Shown here: piece after piece, positions 1 to 9,800 of the stretch
Position numbering within the stretch: the stretch's first letter is position 1
How the letters are laid out: the number at the start of each line of letters is the position of its first letter
Source: Amycolatopsis deserti
Lineage (GTDB): Bacteria; Actinomycetota; Actinomycetes; Mycobacteriales; Pseudonocardiaceae
Length of the DNA: 64,000 nt
Direction: 5' to 3'
NCBI RefSeq assembly: GCF_014653945.1
Contig: NZ_BNAU01000002.1
Span: forward strand, 863,914 to 927,913
The notes under the pieces: generated by a model
The model's database searches: none
Told to the model about the DNA's origin: nothing
Seen by the model: the letters and a program-made list of their open reading frames with translations, nothing else
Translations under genes and position numbers: made by a program

Positions 1-60
1 GTGAGGAGTGGTTGCGGAGGGTGATCATGCGGCTGGGGAACCGGGGTGGTGGGGCGATGA

Positions 61-150
61 ACGGGCCGTTCATGCCTTCGCGCCAGTCGTGGACCGCTCG
101 GTGGCCGACGAGAGTGCCACTCGTGCGGGCATGAATGGGCCGTTCACCCA
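61..150. repeat. Outlying copies of the ACTCGCGCGGGCATGAA-type intergenic repeat
   Basis: Non-coding left edge of the window. The stretch near 119-147 reads as CACTCGTGCGGGCATGAATG followed by GGCCGTTC, and a shorter related piece (ATGAACGGGCCGTTCATG) lies near 56-74. The same sequence type forms the 23-bp repeat field at about 60.2-60.7 kb, so this appears to be a dispersed repeat family of the genome. The GAACGGGCCGTTC core is itself palindromic. I see no gene in 1-227. The open frames that cross it are very rich in Arg, Pro and His and look like shadows. Confidence 0.6.
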
Positions 151-152
151 CC

Positions 153-242
153 GGCGGCGCAGCAGCGCTAGGGTCGCCGCTCGGCGGCGCAGCAGGGCTA
201 CAGTCGCCACCCAACGACGCACCAGCGCTACGGCCGCCGCTC
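153..242. repeat. Three tandem copies of a 30-bp repeat at the 3' end of the AfsR-like gene
   Basis: Three adjacent 30-bp units (153-182, 183-212, 213-242) share the pattern GGCGGCGCAGCAGCGCTA followed by GGTCGCCGCTC, with several substitutions per copy. A smaller repeat of GCGCGTCCCACCACC follows at about 277-306. The array runs into the last codons of the regulator and explains its low-complexity Gly/Thr/Arg tail. Repeat expansion probably moved the stop codon. Confidence 0.6.
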
Positions 243-3104
243 GGCGGCGTCGTCGAACGCCGCACCGTCGCGCGTCCCACCACCGCGCGTCCCACCACCG
301 AGCGCTCCGCCGAGAGTCGCCCCGCCGGAGGCGGCCCCGCCAACCGCCGCGCCCTCCAGCTTCGCGCGGATTTGGCCGCCGTCCGGGGAACCCAGCTCCT
401 CCAGCAGCTCCAGCGCCGCCTGCCAAGCGCGTCGGGCGGCGGCGAAATCGCCGCGGGTCAGGTGTGCGTCGCCCAGGCGGTTTAGTGTTCGGCTTTCGTA
501 GTAGCGGCTTCCGTGGCGCCGGTACAGCCCCACGGCGGTCTCGTAGCAGCGCACCGCCTCATCCAAGTTCCCCAGCGACTGCTGCGCGTACCCGACGCTG
601 TCCCACGCGTTGGCCTCCCCCACCAGGTTCCCCAGCTCGGCCTGCACCGCGATCGACTCCTTGCAGTACGCCAGCGCCTGCTCGTGATCCCCCAAGCGCG
701 CGCAACTCCAGCCCATGTTGTTCAGCGCACTGGCCGCCCCGTACCGGTTCCCCGCCGCCTGGAACAACTCCAGCGCCCGCCGCGCGTGGTGGAACTCCTC
801 GGCGTAATCCCCGAGCCGATCGCAAACCCAGGTCAGCCCCTGCCGCACATCCGCCTGGTACCCGAGGTCCCCCAGCTCCTCGAACAACTCCAGCGCCCGA
901 TCGAGCTGCGCACGCGCCTCCTCGTCCCGGCCGAGCGCCGTGAGGATCACCGCCAGCCCCCGATGACTGTGCGCCAGCGCCACCGGATCCCCCAACCGCG
1001 CGGCCGCCTCCAGCGCCACCTCGTACGTCCGCGGCTCCCCCAGCCAGTGCCTGCCCTGTCGGACGAAGGTGTGGCTCAACGCGCACGCCAGCTGCCACGC
1101 ATGGGTGTCGAACCCGGTCGCCGCCGCCCGGTCGATCGCCGCCACCAGCACCGGGTGCTCGGCCGCGAACCAGGCCCCGGCGTCGGCGGGCGGATCGGCC
1201 ACCACGTCCGCCGCCGGCGGGTCCAGCGCCAGCGGCTCGCGTTGCGGGCTCAACGTCGCCGCGCCCGCGTGCGCCGTGTGCACGTAGTGGTCCAGCATCC
1301 GCCGCACCGCCGCGGTCCGCTCCGCCTCCGCGTCCTCCTCGTGCGTCAGCTCGATCGCGTACGCCCGCAGCAGATCGTGGAACGCGTACCGCCCGGGCGC
1401 GCGCTCGGTGACCAGGTGTGCCCGCGTCAGCTCGGCCAGCAGCGGCCGCACCCGCGGCACCCCGAGGAGGCTCGCCGCCGCCGCGACGGTCACGTGCGGC
1501 CCCGGATGCAGCCCGAGGAATCGGAACAGCCGGGCCGCGTCCGGGCTGATCTGGTGGTACGACCACGAGAACACCGCCCGCACGTCGGAGGTGGCGTCGT
1601 CGCCCTCGAAGGCGTCGAGCCCGCCGCGCGCGGCGCACAGCTCGGCGGCCAGCTCTCCCAGCGTGAACCCCGGGTTGGTGGCGGCCCGCGCGGCGACGAT
1701 CGCCAGCGCCAGCGGCAGCCGCGCGCACAGCGTGTTGATCGACGCGACCGCCTCCGGCTCCGCCGCGACCCGGTCCGCACCCAGCCGCCGCGCGAGCAGT
1801 TCACGGGCGTCGGCGTCGGACAGCAGGTCCAGGCTCACCGGCGCGGCCCCCTCCACCGCGACCAGGCTCGACAACTGGTTCCGGCTCGTCACCAGCGTGA
1901 AACTGCCTGGCGCGCCGGGCAGCAGCGGCCGCACCTGCTCGGCGTCGCGCGCGTTGTCCAGCACCACCAGCACCCGCTTGTCCGCCAGCAGACTGCGGTA
2001 GAGGCTGACCTGCGCCTCGACGCTCACCGGGATCCGTTGCGCCGGAACGGACAGCGCGTCGAGGAACCGCCGCACCGCCTCCGCCGGGCTCATCGTGCAC
2101 GCACCCGGGTCGAAGCCGCGCAGGTTGACGTACAGCTGCCCGTCCGGGAACCGCTCCCGCACGCGGTGCGCCCAGTGCACCGCGAAAGCCGACTTGCCGA
2201 CACCCGCGCCGCCGCTGACCACCGCCACCGACACTGACGGACGGCCACCGCTGCCGTCCAGCGGCAGCAGCGCGTCCAGCCGCGCGAGGTCGCGCATCCG
2301 CCCGGCGAACTGCGGCACGTCGCCGGGCAGCTGCCGCGGCACCGGGCCCTCCTCGGGTTCGTCGCGCAGCAGCCGCACCTGGGTGTCCCGCAGCAACGGC
2401 CCCGGCTCGACGCCGAGTTCCTCGATCAGCCGCGACCGGACCGCGGTGTAGACCTCCAGGGCCTCGGGAGTCCGCCCGCACTTGTGCAGCGCGAGCATCA
2501 GCAGGGCCTGCAGGCGTTCCCGGAACGGGTTGTCCTCGGCCTCCTGCCGCAGCTCGGTGACCACCGACCGGTGCCGCCCTGCGGCGAGTTCGGCGTCGAA
2601 GTAGTCCTCCAGCGCGCTCAGCCGCTTCTCCGCCAGCGCCGGGCCCTCCCGGTCCAGCAGCGACTGCGTGACCCCGCCCAGCGCCGGCCCCTGCCACAGG
2701 TCGAGTGCCGCGCGCAGCAGGCGGGCCGCCTCGCCGACCCGGCCGGCGTCGAGGTCTTCCCGCGCCCGGGCCACGGCCTCGTCGAACTCGTGCAGGTCCA
2801 GCTCCCCCGGCCCGACCTCGATCACGTAGCCCGGGGCGCGCCGGCTGATCACGTCGGCGCCGATCAGCTTGCGCAGCTCGGAGACGTACACCTGCACCTG
2901 GCCACGCACCGTCGCCGGCGGCGCGGCACCCCAGACCAGGGAGAACAACTGCTCGTCCGGCACCACGCGCCCGGCGTCGAGCAGCAGCGCCGCGAGCACC
3001 GACCGCTGCTTCGGCCCGCCCAGCCGCACCGGCCCGTCCGGCCCCGACACCTCGATCGGGCCCAGCAGCCGGTACCGCACCGGGCGGGACGGGGTCTCGG
3101 GCAC
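228..3104 (-). CDS. AfsR/SARP-family transcriptional regulator with BTAD, NB-ARC and TPR domains
   Basis: 958 aa, GTG start with a GGAAAGGTG element about 10 nt upstream. Order of parts: OmpR-type winged helix (about 1-95), bacterial transcriptional activator domain (about 96-245), NB-ARC/STAND ATPase with P-loop GGAGVGKS near residue 300 and a VLVVLDNARD Walker B-like strand, then TPR repeats (about 680-930) with typical spaced Ala/Gly/Tyr positions. Proteins of this build are AfsR-like activators of secondary metabolism or stress genes; ATP binding and TPR-bound signals gate DNA binding. The last ~40 residues are a Gly/Thr/Arg repeat encoded by tandem DNA repeats and are probably not functional. 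It lies 76 bp downstream of an SseB-domain gene on the same strand, so the two may be co-transcribed. The target genes are unknown; control of the neighbouring secretion locus is only a guess. Confidence 0.9.
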   Translation of the reverse strand: MPETPSRPVRYRLLGPIEVSGPDGPVRLGGPKQRSVLAALLLDAGRVVPDEQLFSLVWGAAPPATVRGQVQVYVSELRKLIGADVISRRAPGYVIEVGPGELDLHEFDEAVARAREDLDAGRVGEAARLLRAALDLWQGPALGGVTQSLLDREGPALAEKRLSALEDYFDAELAAGRHRSVVTELRQEAEDNPFRERLQALLMLALHKCGRTPEALEVYTAVRSRLIEELGVEPGPLLRDTQVRLLRDEPEEGPVPRQLPGDVPQFAGRMRDLARLDALLPLDGSGGRPSVSVAVVSGGAGVGKSAFAVHWAHRVRERFPDGQLYVNLRGFDPGACTMSPAEAVRRFLDALSVPAQRIPVSVEAQVSLYRSLLADKRVLVVLDNARDAEQVRPLLPGAPGSFTLVTSRNQLSSLVAVEGAAPVSLDLLSDADARELLARRLGADRVAAEPEAVASINTLCARLPLALAIVAARAATNPGFTLGELAAELCAARGGLDAFEGDDATSDVRAVFSWSYHQISPDAARLFRFLGLHPGPHVTVAAAASLLGVPRVRPLLAELTRAHLVTERAPGRYAFHDLLRAYAIELTHEEDAEAERTAAVRRMLDHYVHTAHAGAATLSPQREPLALDPPAADVVADPPADAGAWFAAEHPVLVAAIDRAAATGFDTHAWQLACALSHTFVRQGRHWLGEPRTYEVALEAAARLGDPVALAHSHRGLAVILTALGRDEEARAQLDRALELFEELGDLGYQADVRQGLTWVCDRLGDYAEEFHHARRALELFQAAGNRYGAASALNNMGWSCARLGDHEQALAYCKESIAVQAELGNLVGEANAWDSVGYAQQSLGNLDEAVRCYETAVGLYRRHGSRYYESRTLNRLGDAHLTRGDFAAARRAWQAALELLEELGSPDGGQIRAKLEGAAVGGAASGGATLGGALGGGTRGGGTRDGAAFDDAAERRP

Positions 3105-3180
3105 GGCTAGTCATCACCTTTCCGCGTGCGGGCCAACGCCCGGTCGTGGCTGCAAACAACCAGAAGACGCACCCGGGCCG

Positions 3181-4089
3181 CTAGGAACCGCCACCATCGG
3201 ATGACAGATCCGCCGCGATCACGTCGGTGATCTCCAGTACCGCCTGGCCGGACAGGACCACCTCGGTCTCGGCGCCCGGGTTGAAGCACAGGACGTGGCG
3301 CTCGTCGGGCCACCGGATGAACACGTTGAACAGCAGGTCCGTCGTGTGGTGCTGGCCCTTGCCGGCGACCGCCTCCAGCATGGCCACCGAGGAGAACACG
3401 GTGATCACCGGGATCTCGTCGGTGCCGGCGAGTCGCCACGGCAGCGGTGGGATGCCCGGCCGGTCGTTGACCGGCACCGGTCCCGTGGTCGGGACCACCA
3501 CCTCACCGCTCACCAGCGCCCGCATGTACGCGTCCTTGTTCCGCTCCGCCAGCGCCACGGCCAGCGCGTGTTCCAGTGCGTTGGACGGCGGCAGGTCCGT
3601 CCGCGGTTCCCGGTCGCCCGCGAATTCCGCGAGCGCCAGCAACGGGACGAGGCGGCGCACTTCGTCCCGGACGACGTCGCGCAGCTCCGACACCGGCGCG
3701 GTCGCCTGCCGCCCCTCGGCCAGTTCGGGCACCACGGCCGGCGGCAGGACGGCGGTGATGGGCAGGCCCGGATCGATGATGAGGCGGGCCTGCTCCGCCT
3801 CCGCGACGCCCGCGGTCAGCTCGGCGAACGTCGCCGTGGTGTGGCCGCGCGCGACCGGCCCGAGGAACCGCCCGAGCACGTCGGGCGAGGTGAAGACCAG
3901 GATGTCGTGCTCGGACAGGCCGAGTTGACGTGTCACCTCTTCCCGTTCGGGGGTGCCGGGATCGGGGAGCACCGGCACGCAGAAAGTCGCCTCCAGCACC
4001 AGCCGCGCGTAGCGCTGGGGGTCCCCCTCCTCGATCGCCGCCATCAGCGCGTGCTCGAGGTCATTGCCCGGCTGCCAGGAAGGTTCCAC
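3181..4089 (-). CDS. Tandem SseB-domain protein (paralogue 1)
   Basis: 302 aa from the chosen GTG at 4089. This start is picked because the N-terminus (VEPSWQPGNDLEHALM) lines up with that of the second paralogue (VDFQWRPANEVESSML), and AGAGAGG lies upstream; the frame is open further 5' but that part overlaps the divergent gene. Two SseB-like halves are visible (about 1-130 and 150-300), each beginning with an LEHAL/A..A helix. The second half ends in the signature HVLCFNPGAETE. SseB-type domains were named from enterobacterial proteins. In actinomycetes such proteins often sit beside T7SS or toxin genes, but I know of no proven function. Candidate roles are chaperone, adaptor or immunity factor. 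No signal peptide or membrane segment. Confidence 0.75.
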   Translation of the reverse strand: MEPSWQPGNDLEHALMAAIEEGDPQRYARLVLEATFCVPVLPDPGTPEREEVTRQLGLSEHDILVFTSPDVLGRFLGPVARGHTTATFAELTAGVAEAEQARLIIDPGLPITAVLPPAVVPELAEGRQATAPVSELRDVVRDEVRRLVPLLALAEFAGDREPRTDLPPSNALEHALAVALAERNKDAYMRALVSGEVVVPTTGPVPVNDRPGIPPLPWRLAGTDEIPVITVFSSVAMLEAVAGKGQHHTTDLLFNVFIRWPDERHVLCFNPGAETEVVLSGQAVLEITDVIAADLSSDGGGS

Positions 4090-4153
4090 GCGTCCTTGCC
4101 TCTCTGGGGTACCTTTTGTCCTGCAGACCCTAGTCGTCCGAACCACGGAAGCC
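4090..4153. promoter_or_regulatory. Divergent promoter region between SseB paralogue 1 and the beta-helix/AAA gene
   Basis: This 64-bp gap separates two divergent starts (GTG 4089 on minus, ATG 4154 on plus). It must hold both ribosome sites and at least part of both promoters. I see no clear -35/-10 pair. The AT-richer TACCTTTTGTC stretch at about 4109-4119 is the most likely core. Confidence 0.4.
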
Positions 4154-5836
4154 ATGCCACGCACCCTTTTCGTCGCCCCTGACCAGCGCGGCGCCCTGCC
4201 CACCATCCGCGACGCGCTCGAGGCGGCCGACGAGGGCGCCATCATCTCGATCGCCCCCGGGGACTACCCCGAGCCGATCTCGATCACACGGCAGCACGTG
4301 ACCCTGTCCGCGCGCGAGCCCGGCACCGTCACGATCAGCTCGCCGTTCCCGGACCAGCCGGTGGTCTCGCTGACCGACGCCCGCGTCGAGCTGATCGGGC
4401 TGAAGTTCGCCTCCGAGGAGCACTCCTCGGTCCGGGTGCGGGGCGGCCAGGTCAAGATCGTCGAGTGCACCGCCACCGCCGGGTTCGCGGCGGGCATCGA
4501 CGTCGGCGGCGCCGACCGCATCGAGATCCGCAACAGCCACGTAACCGGCGCGCAGTACGGGATCGTCGTCGAGGAGTCCGACGGGGTGATCGACCGCTGC
4601 GAGATCCGCGAGATCGCTGACGACGGCGTGATCCTGCGGCTCGGCGCGCGGGTGAAGGTGCAGCACACCACGATCGCCGGGTGCGGGTTCCGCGGCGTGT
4701 ACATGTACCAGGCCGGCGACTCCGGTGTGGACCGCTGCGACATCTCGCAGACCGGTGACGCCGGTATCGCCGTGGCGGACCAGAGTTCGCCGGTCATCAG
4801 CACCTGCTGGGTGCACGACACGCAGGGCGTCGGGATCAGCGTGGGCCGCGGGTGCGGGGGCGTGATCGAGGACTGCCGCGTCGAGAACACCGCGGTGCCG
4901 GGCATCCACCTCGCCGACGGCGCGCGCGCCGAGATCCGCGAGGGCGACCCGTCGCGCGGCAAGGTTCCGGTCGGTGCGGTGGCGACGACGGGGAACCACC
5001 AGGACTTGGAGACCGTCGACAAGCTGCTCGGCGAACTGGACGCCATGATCGGCCTGGGCAGCGTCAAGGCCGAGGTGCGCGGACTGATCGACGAGATCCA
5101 GGTCAACGAGTGGCGCCGCAGCGAGGGCCTGTCCGTCGGCACGGTCAGCAACCACCTGGTGTTCGCCGGCGCGCCCGGCACCGGTAAAACCACCGTCGCG
5201 CGCATCTACGGCCAGCTGCTCAAGGCTCTGGGGATCCTGCCGAACGGGCGGTTCAAGGAAGTCTCGCGGCGGGACCTGGTCGGCCAGTACATCGGTCACA
5301 CCGCGGAGAAGGCGGCGTCGGCGTTCGAGGAGGCGCGTGGCGGCGTCCTGTTCATCGACGAGGCGTACACGTTGTCCCGCTCCAGCGGCAGCGGGGCGGA
5401 CTTCGGCCAGGAAGCCATCGACACGCTGGTGAAGCTGATGGAAGACCACCGCGACGAGGTCGCCGTGATCGTGGCCGGTTACACCGACGAGATGGACAAG
5501 TTCCTCGACGCCAACCCCGGTCTGGCGTCCCGGTTCGGCAAGACGCTGGAGTTCGAGAACTACAGCCCCGAGGAACTGGTGTCGATCAGCCTGCACATGG
5601 CCCGCAGCGACGACTACCTGCTGGGCGAGGATCTCGACGTGGCGCTGCTGGAGTGGTTCGCGCAGATGGAGCGCGACCAGAACTTCGGCAACGCGCGCGA
5701 GGCGCGCAAGCTGCTGGAGCGGATGCGCAAGGCCCAGTCCACGCGGCTGCGGTCGCTGGGACACCGCCCCACCCGGGACGACCTGCGAACCCTCACGCTG
5801 GACGACCTGTTGGAGGCCGTGCGCGGGACGGGCTAG
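4154..5836 (+). CDS. Right-handed beta-helix / AAA+ ATPase fusion (EccA/CbxX-like)
   Basis: 560 aa from ATG 4154, which has CGGAAG upstream; longer in-frame starts overlap the divergent gene. Residues about 1-270 repeat short VxIxx/ITxCxVxDT rungs typical of a pectate-lyase-like right-handed beta-helix. Residues about 290-560 form a CbxX/CfqX-type AAA+ module: Walker A GAPGTGKT near 339-346, Walker B VLFIDEAYTL near 398, sensor VAVIVAGYT, and the arginine finger in LASRFGK near 459. The AAA domain resembles the C-terminal ATPase domain of EccA, the cytosolic T7SS chaperone-release ATPase. In mycobacterial EccA the N-terminus is TPR, whereas here it is a beta-helix. It probably remodels T7SS substrates or their chaperones, perhaps those encoded at 6.9-42 kb. 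Confidence 0.85.
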   Translation: MPRTLFVAPDQRGALPTIRDALEAADEGAIISIAPGDYPEPISITRQHVTLSAREPGTVTISSPFPDQPVVSLTDARVELIGLKFASEEHSSVRVRGGQVKIVECTATAGFAAGIDVGGADRIEIRNSHVTGAQYGIVVEESDGVIDRCEIREIADDGVILRLGARVKVQHTTIAGCGFRGVYMYQAGDSGVDRCDISQTGDAGIAVADQSSPVISTCWVHDTQGVGISVGRGCGGVIEDCRVENTAVPGIHLADGARAEIREGDPSRGKVPVGAVATTGNHQDLETVDKLLGELDAMIGLGSVKAEVRGLIDEIQVNEWRRSEGLSVGTVSNHLVFAGAPGTGKTTVARIYGQLLKALGILPNGRFKEVSRRDLVGQYIGHTAEKAASAFEEARGGVLFIDEAYTLSRSSGSGADFGQEAIDTLVKLMEDHRDEVAVIVAGYTDEMDKFLDANPGLASRFGKTLEFENYSPEELVSISLHMARSDDYLLGEDLDVALLEWFAQMERDQNFGNAREARKLLERMRKAQSTRLRSLGHRPTRDDLRTLTLDDLLEAVRGTG

Positions 5837-5914
5837 GGAGTTCACAGCACGGGCCGCTGCGGTCGGCAGGACGGCACGGCCAGCCGGAAGCCGGTGCCCG
5901 AGCAGCTCCGTGTG

Positions 5915-6841
5915 TCAGGCCCCAGGGGCGGCGCCGTTGCCGGACTGGCCGTCCGCGGAGCCGCCGGCAGCCGCTGCCTCGGCGATCGCCGTCACCAGTT
6001 CCGGCACGCTGCTCCCGGGCAGCGTCAGCTCCATGCTCGTGCCCGGGTTGAAGCACAGCACGTGGTCCTCGCCCGGCCAGTTCAGCAGCACGTCCAAAAA
6101 GGACACGCTGGCGCGCGGGCCGCCGCCCGGGGCGACCACGTCGAGCACCTGCTCGGAGCTGAACACTGGCACCACCGGCGTCTCGGCGTCACCGAGGATC
6201 CGCCACGGGAACTCGCCGCTCTCGATCACCGATGGGTCAGCGACCGGCTCCGTGGCGGGCAGCACGACGTCGGCGCCGATGAGCGCGAGCAGGAACGCGT
6301 CGAAGTCCAGTTCGGACACCGCGTCGCGCAGCCGCTCCTCCAGCTCGTTCACCGGCCGCAGCGCGGCGGCGGCCTCGGTGTCGCCACCCAGCTCCTCCAG
6401 CACCAGGCGCCGCACCTCGCCCAGCACCTCGTCGACCATCGCGTCCTGCACGTCCTCGACGGGAACGAGTTCCTGACGCCCCTCGGCCAGGTCGTCCACC
6501 TCGCCGAGCACCAGGTACACGCCGATCGGGATGCCCGGGTTCACCACGAGCTGGGCGTGGTCGGGGTGGATCTCCCGCAGCCCGGCGATGGTGGTCTCGC
6601 GCCAGCTGTCCACCACGCCGCCGAGCGTCCAGTCCAGCGACTCCTCCGAGGTGAACACGATGACGTGGTTGCCCTCGGGCATCGGCAGGCTCATCGGCCA
6701 CGGATCGCCCGGCTCCGGGGTGGCCGGCACGTACAGCGGGGCATCGCGCAGCAACTGGGCGTAGCGCCTGCTGTCGCTGTCCTGCAGCGCGGTCAGCATA
6801 CTGCTCTCGACCTCGTTGGCCGGGCGCCACTGAAAGTCCAC
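5915..6841 (-). CDS. Tandem SseB-domain protein (paralogue 2), candidate immunity or chaperone of the giant toxin
   Basis: 308 aa from GTG 6841, chosen because AAGGAAG lies 8 nt upstream and because the N-terminus then matches paralogue 1. A longer frame begins with a GTG at 6901 that overlaps the stop of the giant gene (GTGA), so translational coupling to a longer form is possible. Two SseB-like halves are seen. The first contains HVIVFTSEESL and the second ends with HVLCFNPGTSMEL. The gene follows the giant toxin gene by 56 bp on the same strand, just after the C-terminal PD-(D/E)xK nuclease module. That is the classical position of an immunity gene in polymorphic toxin loci. Against this, a paralogue stands beside no toxin tip at 3.2-4.1 kb, so a chaperone or adaptor role is equally open. 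Confidence 0.75.
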   Translation of the reverse strand: MDFQWRPANEVESSMLTALQDSDSRRYAQLLRDAPLYVPATPEPGDPWPMSLPMPEGNHVIVFTSEESLDWTLGGVVDSWRETTIAGLREIHPDHAQLVVNPGIPIGVYLVLGEVDDLAEGRQELVPVEDVQDAMVDEVLGEVRRLVLEELGGDTEAAAALRPVNELEERLRDAVSELDFDAFLLALIGADVVLPATEPVADPSVIESGEFPWRILGDAETPVVPVFSSEQVLDVVAPGGGPRASVSFLDVLLNWPGEDHVLCFNPGTSMELTLPGSSVPELVTAIAEAAAAGGSADGQSGNGAAPGA

Positions 6842-6897
6842 TCCAGACACTTCCTTCTGCTCGTCGCTCCGCGGGTGCACGGCACCGGCGTCGGGTC

Positions 6898-9800
6898 TCA
6901 CGGTACCGCCGGCTTCGTCGTCGTGATGCCGAGGTCGAACTCCTTGCGGACGTACCCGGCGTACATGTCGTACGGGCGGTCCGCGGCCGGCATGGCCCGC
7001 AGCTCTTCCTCGGTGTACTCGCTCAGGTCGGCCTTGGCCACCTCGGCCCGCACGTGGAAGTAGCGCAGGTCGCCGTTGTCCAGCTGGGTCCGCATCTCCC
7101 GGGCGACGCGGCCCTCGTAGCCGCCGCGCTTCTCCATCGCGTCCAGGATGTTGCGCACGTACTGCGGGTGCCCCTGCTCGTAGCCGCCGTTGACGTTGAG
7201 CCCGGCGCTCGGGCCCTTCGCCTCCACGATCACGTAGTGGCCGTGGCCGTCGCGGTACACCGCGTCGAAGTGGTGGGCGCCCCGGTCCGGGACCTTCACC
7301 GGCCGCAGGTCGCCCCGGCCCGACTCCCGGTACTCCTTGCGCAGGTCGCGCACCGCGTGCTCGGCGGCGATGTCGCCCAGCTTGTTGTTCCAGTGGTTGC
7401 TCGACACGTCGTTGAACCCGGCCTGGTCGAACTTGTCCAGCGGCGTGGTGAACCGGCTGTCCGGCCGGTGCGTGCCCTTGATCGCGTCGTTCGCCTCGGA
7501 CAGGTACTCCTGCAGAGCGGGCCGCCCCGCCGCGAGGAGGTCCGCGTCCGCGCGCCGCGCGGGCGGCAAGGTGTCGCGGCGGCCGACCTTCCGGCTGTCC
7601 TTGAGGGTTTCCGACTTCACCGGCGGCGTGTCGGTGTCGTGCACGACGAACCTGCCGTCGGCGAGACGCCGCAGCACCGGGACCTCCATCCCGCGGTACT
7701 TGACGGAGGTGCTCAGGCGCGGGAAGACCCCGTCGGCGCCCATCTGGCGCCAGTAGTGCTTGAGGAACTCCTCCGCCTTGTCGCGGTCCGTTCCGTTGAC
7801 GATGCTCAGGATCTCCTGGCGCACCTGCTCGGCGCTCGGCGCGGGCACACCGGAGGCGTCGGCGCCGCGCAGGTTCGCGTCGAAGCGGTTCCAGACCGCC
7901 AAGTCCTCGCCGCGACGGCGGGTGCGCGGCGCGACCGGGTTGACGCCCGGGTCACCGGCGCCCGGCACCGGCGGGACGGGCGGCGGCGCCTCGCCCGGGA
8001 GCGGCGGAAGACCGTGCACCAGCGGATCGTCGAGGTCGACCATCTGCGCGAACACCGGGATGGTGGGCCTGGTCCGCAGGTCCGGGATGTCCAGCCGGAT
8101 CTCCCCGTCCTCCCACACCGGCGTCGCCGCGACGTACACGCCGTGCCGGACCGTCGGCATCGAGGCCAGCATCGGCATGCGCGCGTCCGCGAGCACCGGC
8201 AGCAGGTTCTCCAGCGCGCTCACCGTCTCACCCCGGCCGGGCAGGTGCGACTGGGTCACCGGCAGGCCGGACACCGCCGCCAGCACCCGCTGCACGTGAT
8301 CGGCGTTGCCGTGGTACCCGGCCGACATCAGGCCCAGGTGGATGAGCGCGTTCTCCACGGTCCGCATCCACCGCGCGGCGTCCTGCGAGGGCATCCACGG
8401 GAACGAGTTCGACACGGCCACTTCACGCACGACGCCACCGACGCGGAGCCGGACCAGGACGTGGTCCGAGTCGGGCAGCGGGGTGACCAGCCGTTGCCTG
8501 ACGTGCTCGGGTCGCGCGGCCGCCACCGCGCGCTGCACCTCGAAGGCCACGTCCGTCTGCAGCCCGGCCCGGGAGAGCCGGCGGGGGTCCAGCGTTTCCA
8601 CGAGCGCCCGGTCGTCGGACACCCAGGGCATTTCCCGCAGCTCACCGGTCATGGTGGGGGCCATCGGATGGTGCGCGACCGGATAGGGGCTGGCCGGGTG
8701 CCGCGGGTCCTGGCGCGAGTGCACGGAGTCCAGCAGGGCCCCGAACCCGCGGTGCACCAGCACCATCCCGACCTTGTCCGGTGTGTAGAAGAACTCATGG
8801 TCGGTCAGCAGGTCCAGCGCCGCGGGATCGTCCCGGTACGCGGCGCTGAACTCGGCCCGCGCCGTTTCCCGGTCCTGCGCCAGGCGCACGGCGGGGTCCT
8901 CGGCGGTGCTCCGGTCGGCGGAGGGGACCGAGACCGCGGCCGGCTGGTAGCGGCGGAGGTCCACCACGTTCCCCTCGGCCAGGCGCAGCCCGTGCTTGCG
9001 GATGAGCTCGGCGAGCACGGGTTGCTGCTTCGCGAACTCGCGCAGCGCGTCCTCCCCCGGCGACAGGGCCGCTTCCGCCAGGCTGACGGGCCTCAGGTCG
9101 CGCGGCGCGGCGTACCGCGTGGCGCCGGGAGCCGGCTCGTCCGGGACGAGCGCCCCCAGTCCGCGGTCCCACTCCGCCGCCAGCGCCGCCTCGACGGCCG
9201 CCTCCGGGGACAGGTCCGGGCGCGCGTCGGCCGCGCGGGCGCGGAAGGTGCCGAAGCCGCGCCGCAGCAGGGCCTGGTCACCGCCCACCGCCTGGAACCA
9301 GGCGACCAGCTGGCGCCGGGCCCGCGGATCGGTCACGCTCCGATAGGCCTCGCCCAGCTCGCCCAGATGCCCGGGATCGGCCTCGGACGTGCTCAGCCCG
9401 ACGGCCCGGGTGACCCACCCCGCGAGCTCGTGGTCCTCCGCCGCCCGGACGTACTCGGCGGTCGGCGGGAGCTGGCTGATCGGGCTGCGGGTCGTGCCAC
9501 GCAGCGGCACCGGCTTGCCGTCGCCGTCGATCACCAGCACGTCCGTCCCGAACAGCATCGGGTAGTTCGGCCTGCGCGTCATGCGCCGGCGCCGCTCCAG
9601 GTCGACCGTGTCCAGGCTGCGGAGGGACCGTTCCCGTATCCGCAGGACCAGCTCGACCGGGTCCGTCAGGTCGTCGACGGCTTCGGTGATGCGCTGCAGC
9701 CGGTCGGCGGTCCGGCCGGCGACCTCGCGGACCGTGAGCGGCCGCAGCGGCGGGCGCTTGCCGCTGATCACCTCGTCGGTCAGCCAGTACACCGTGCCTT

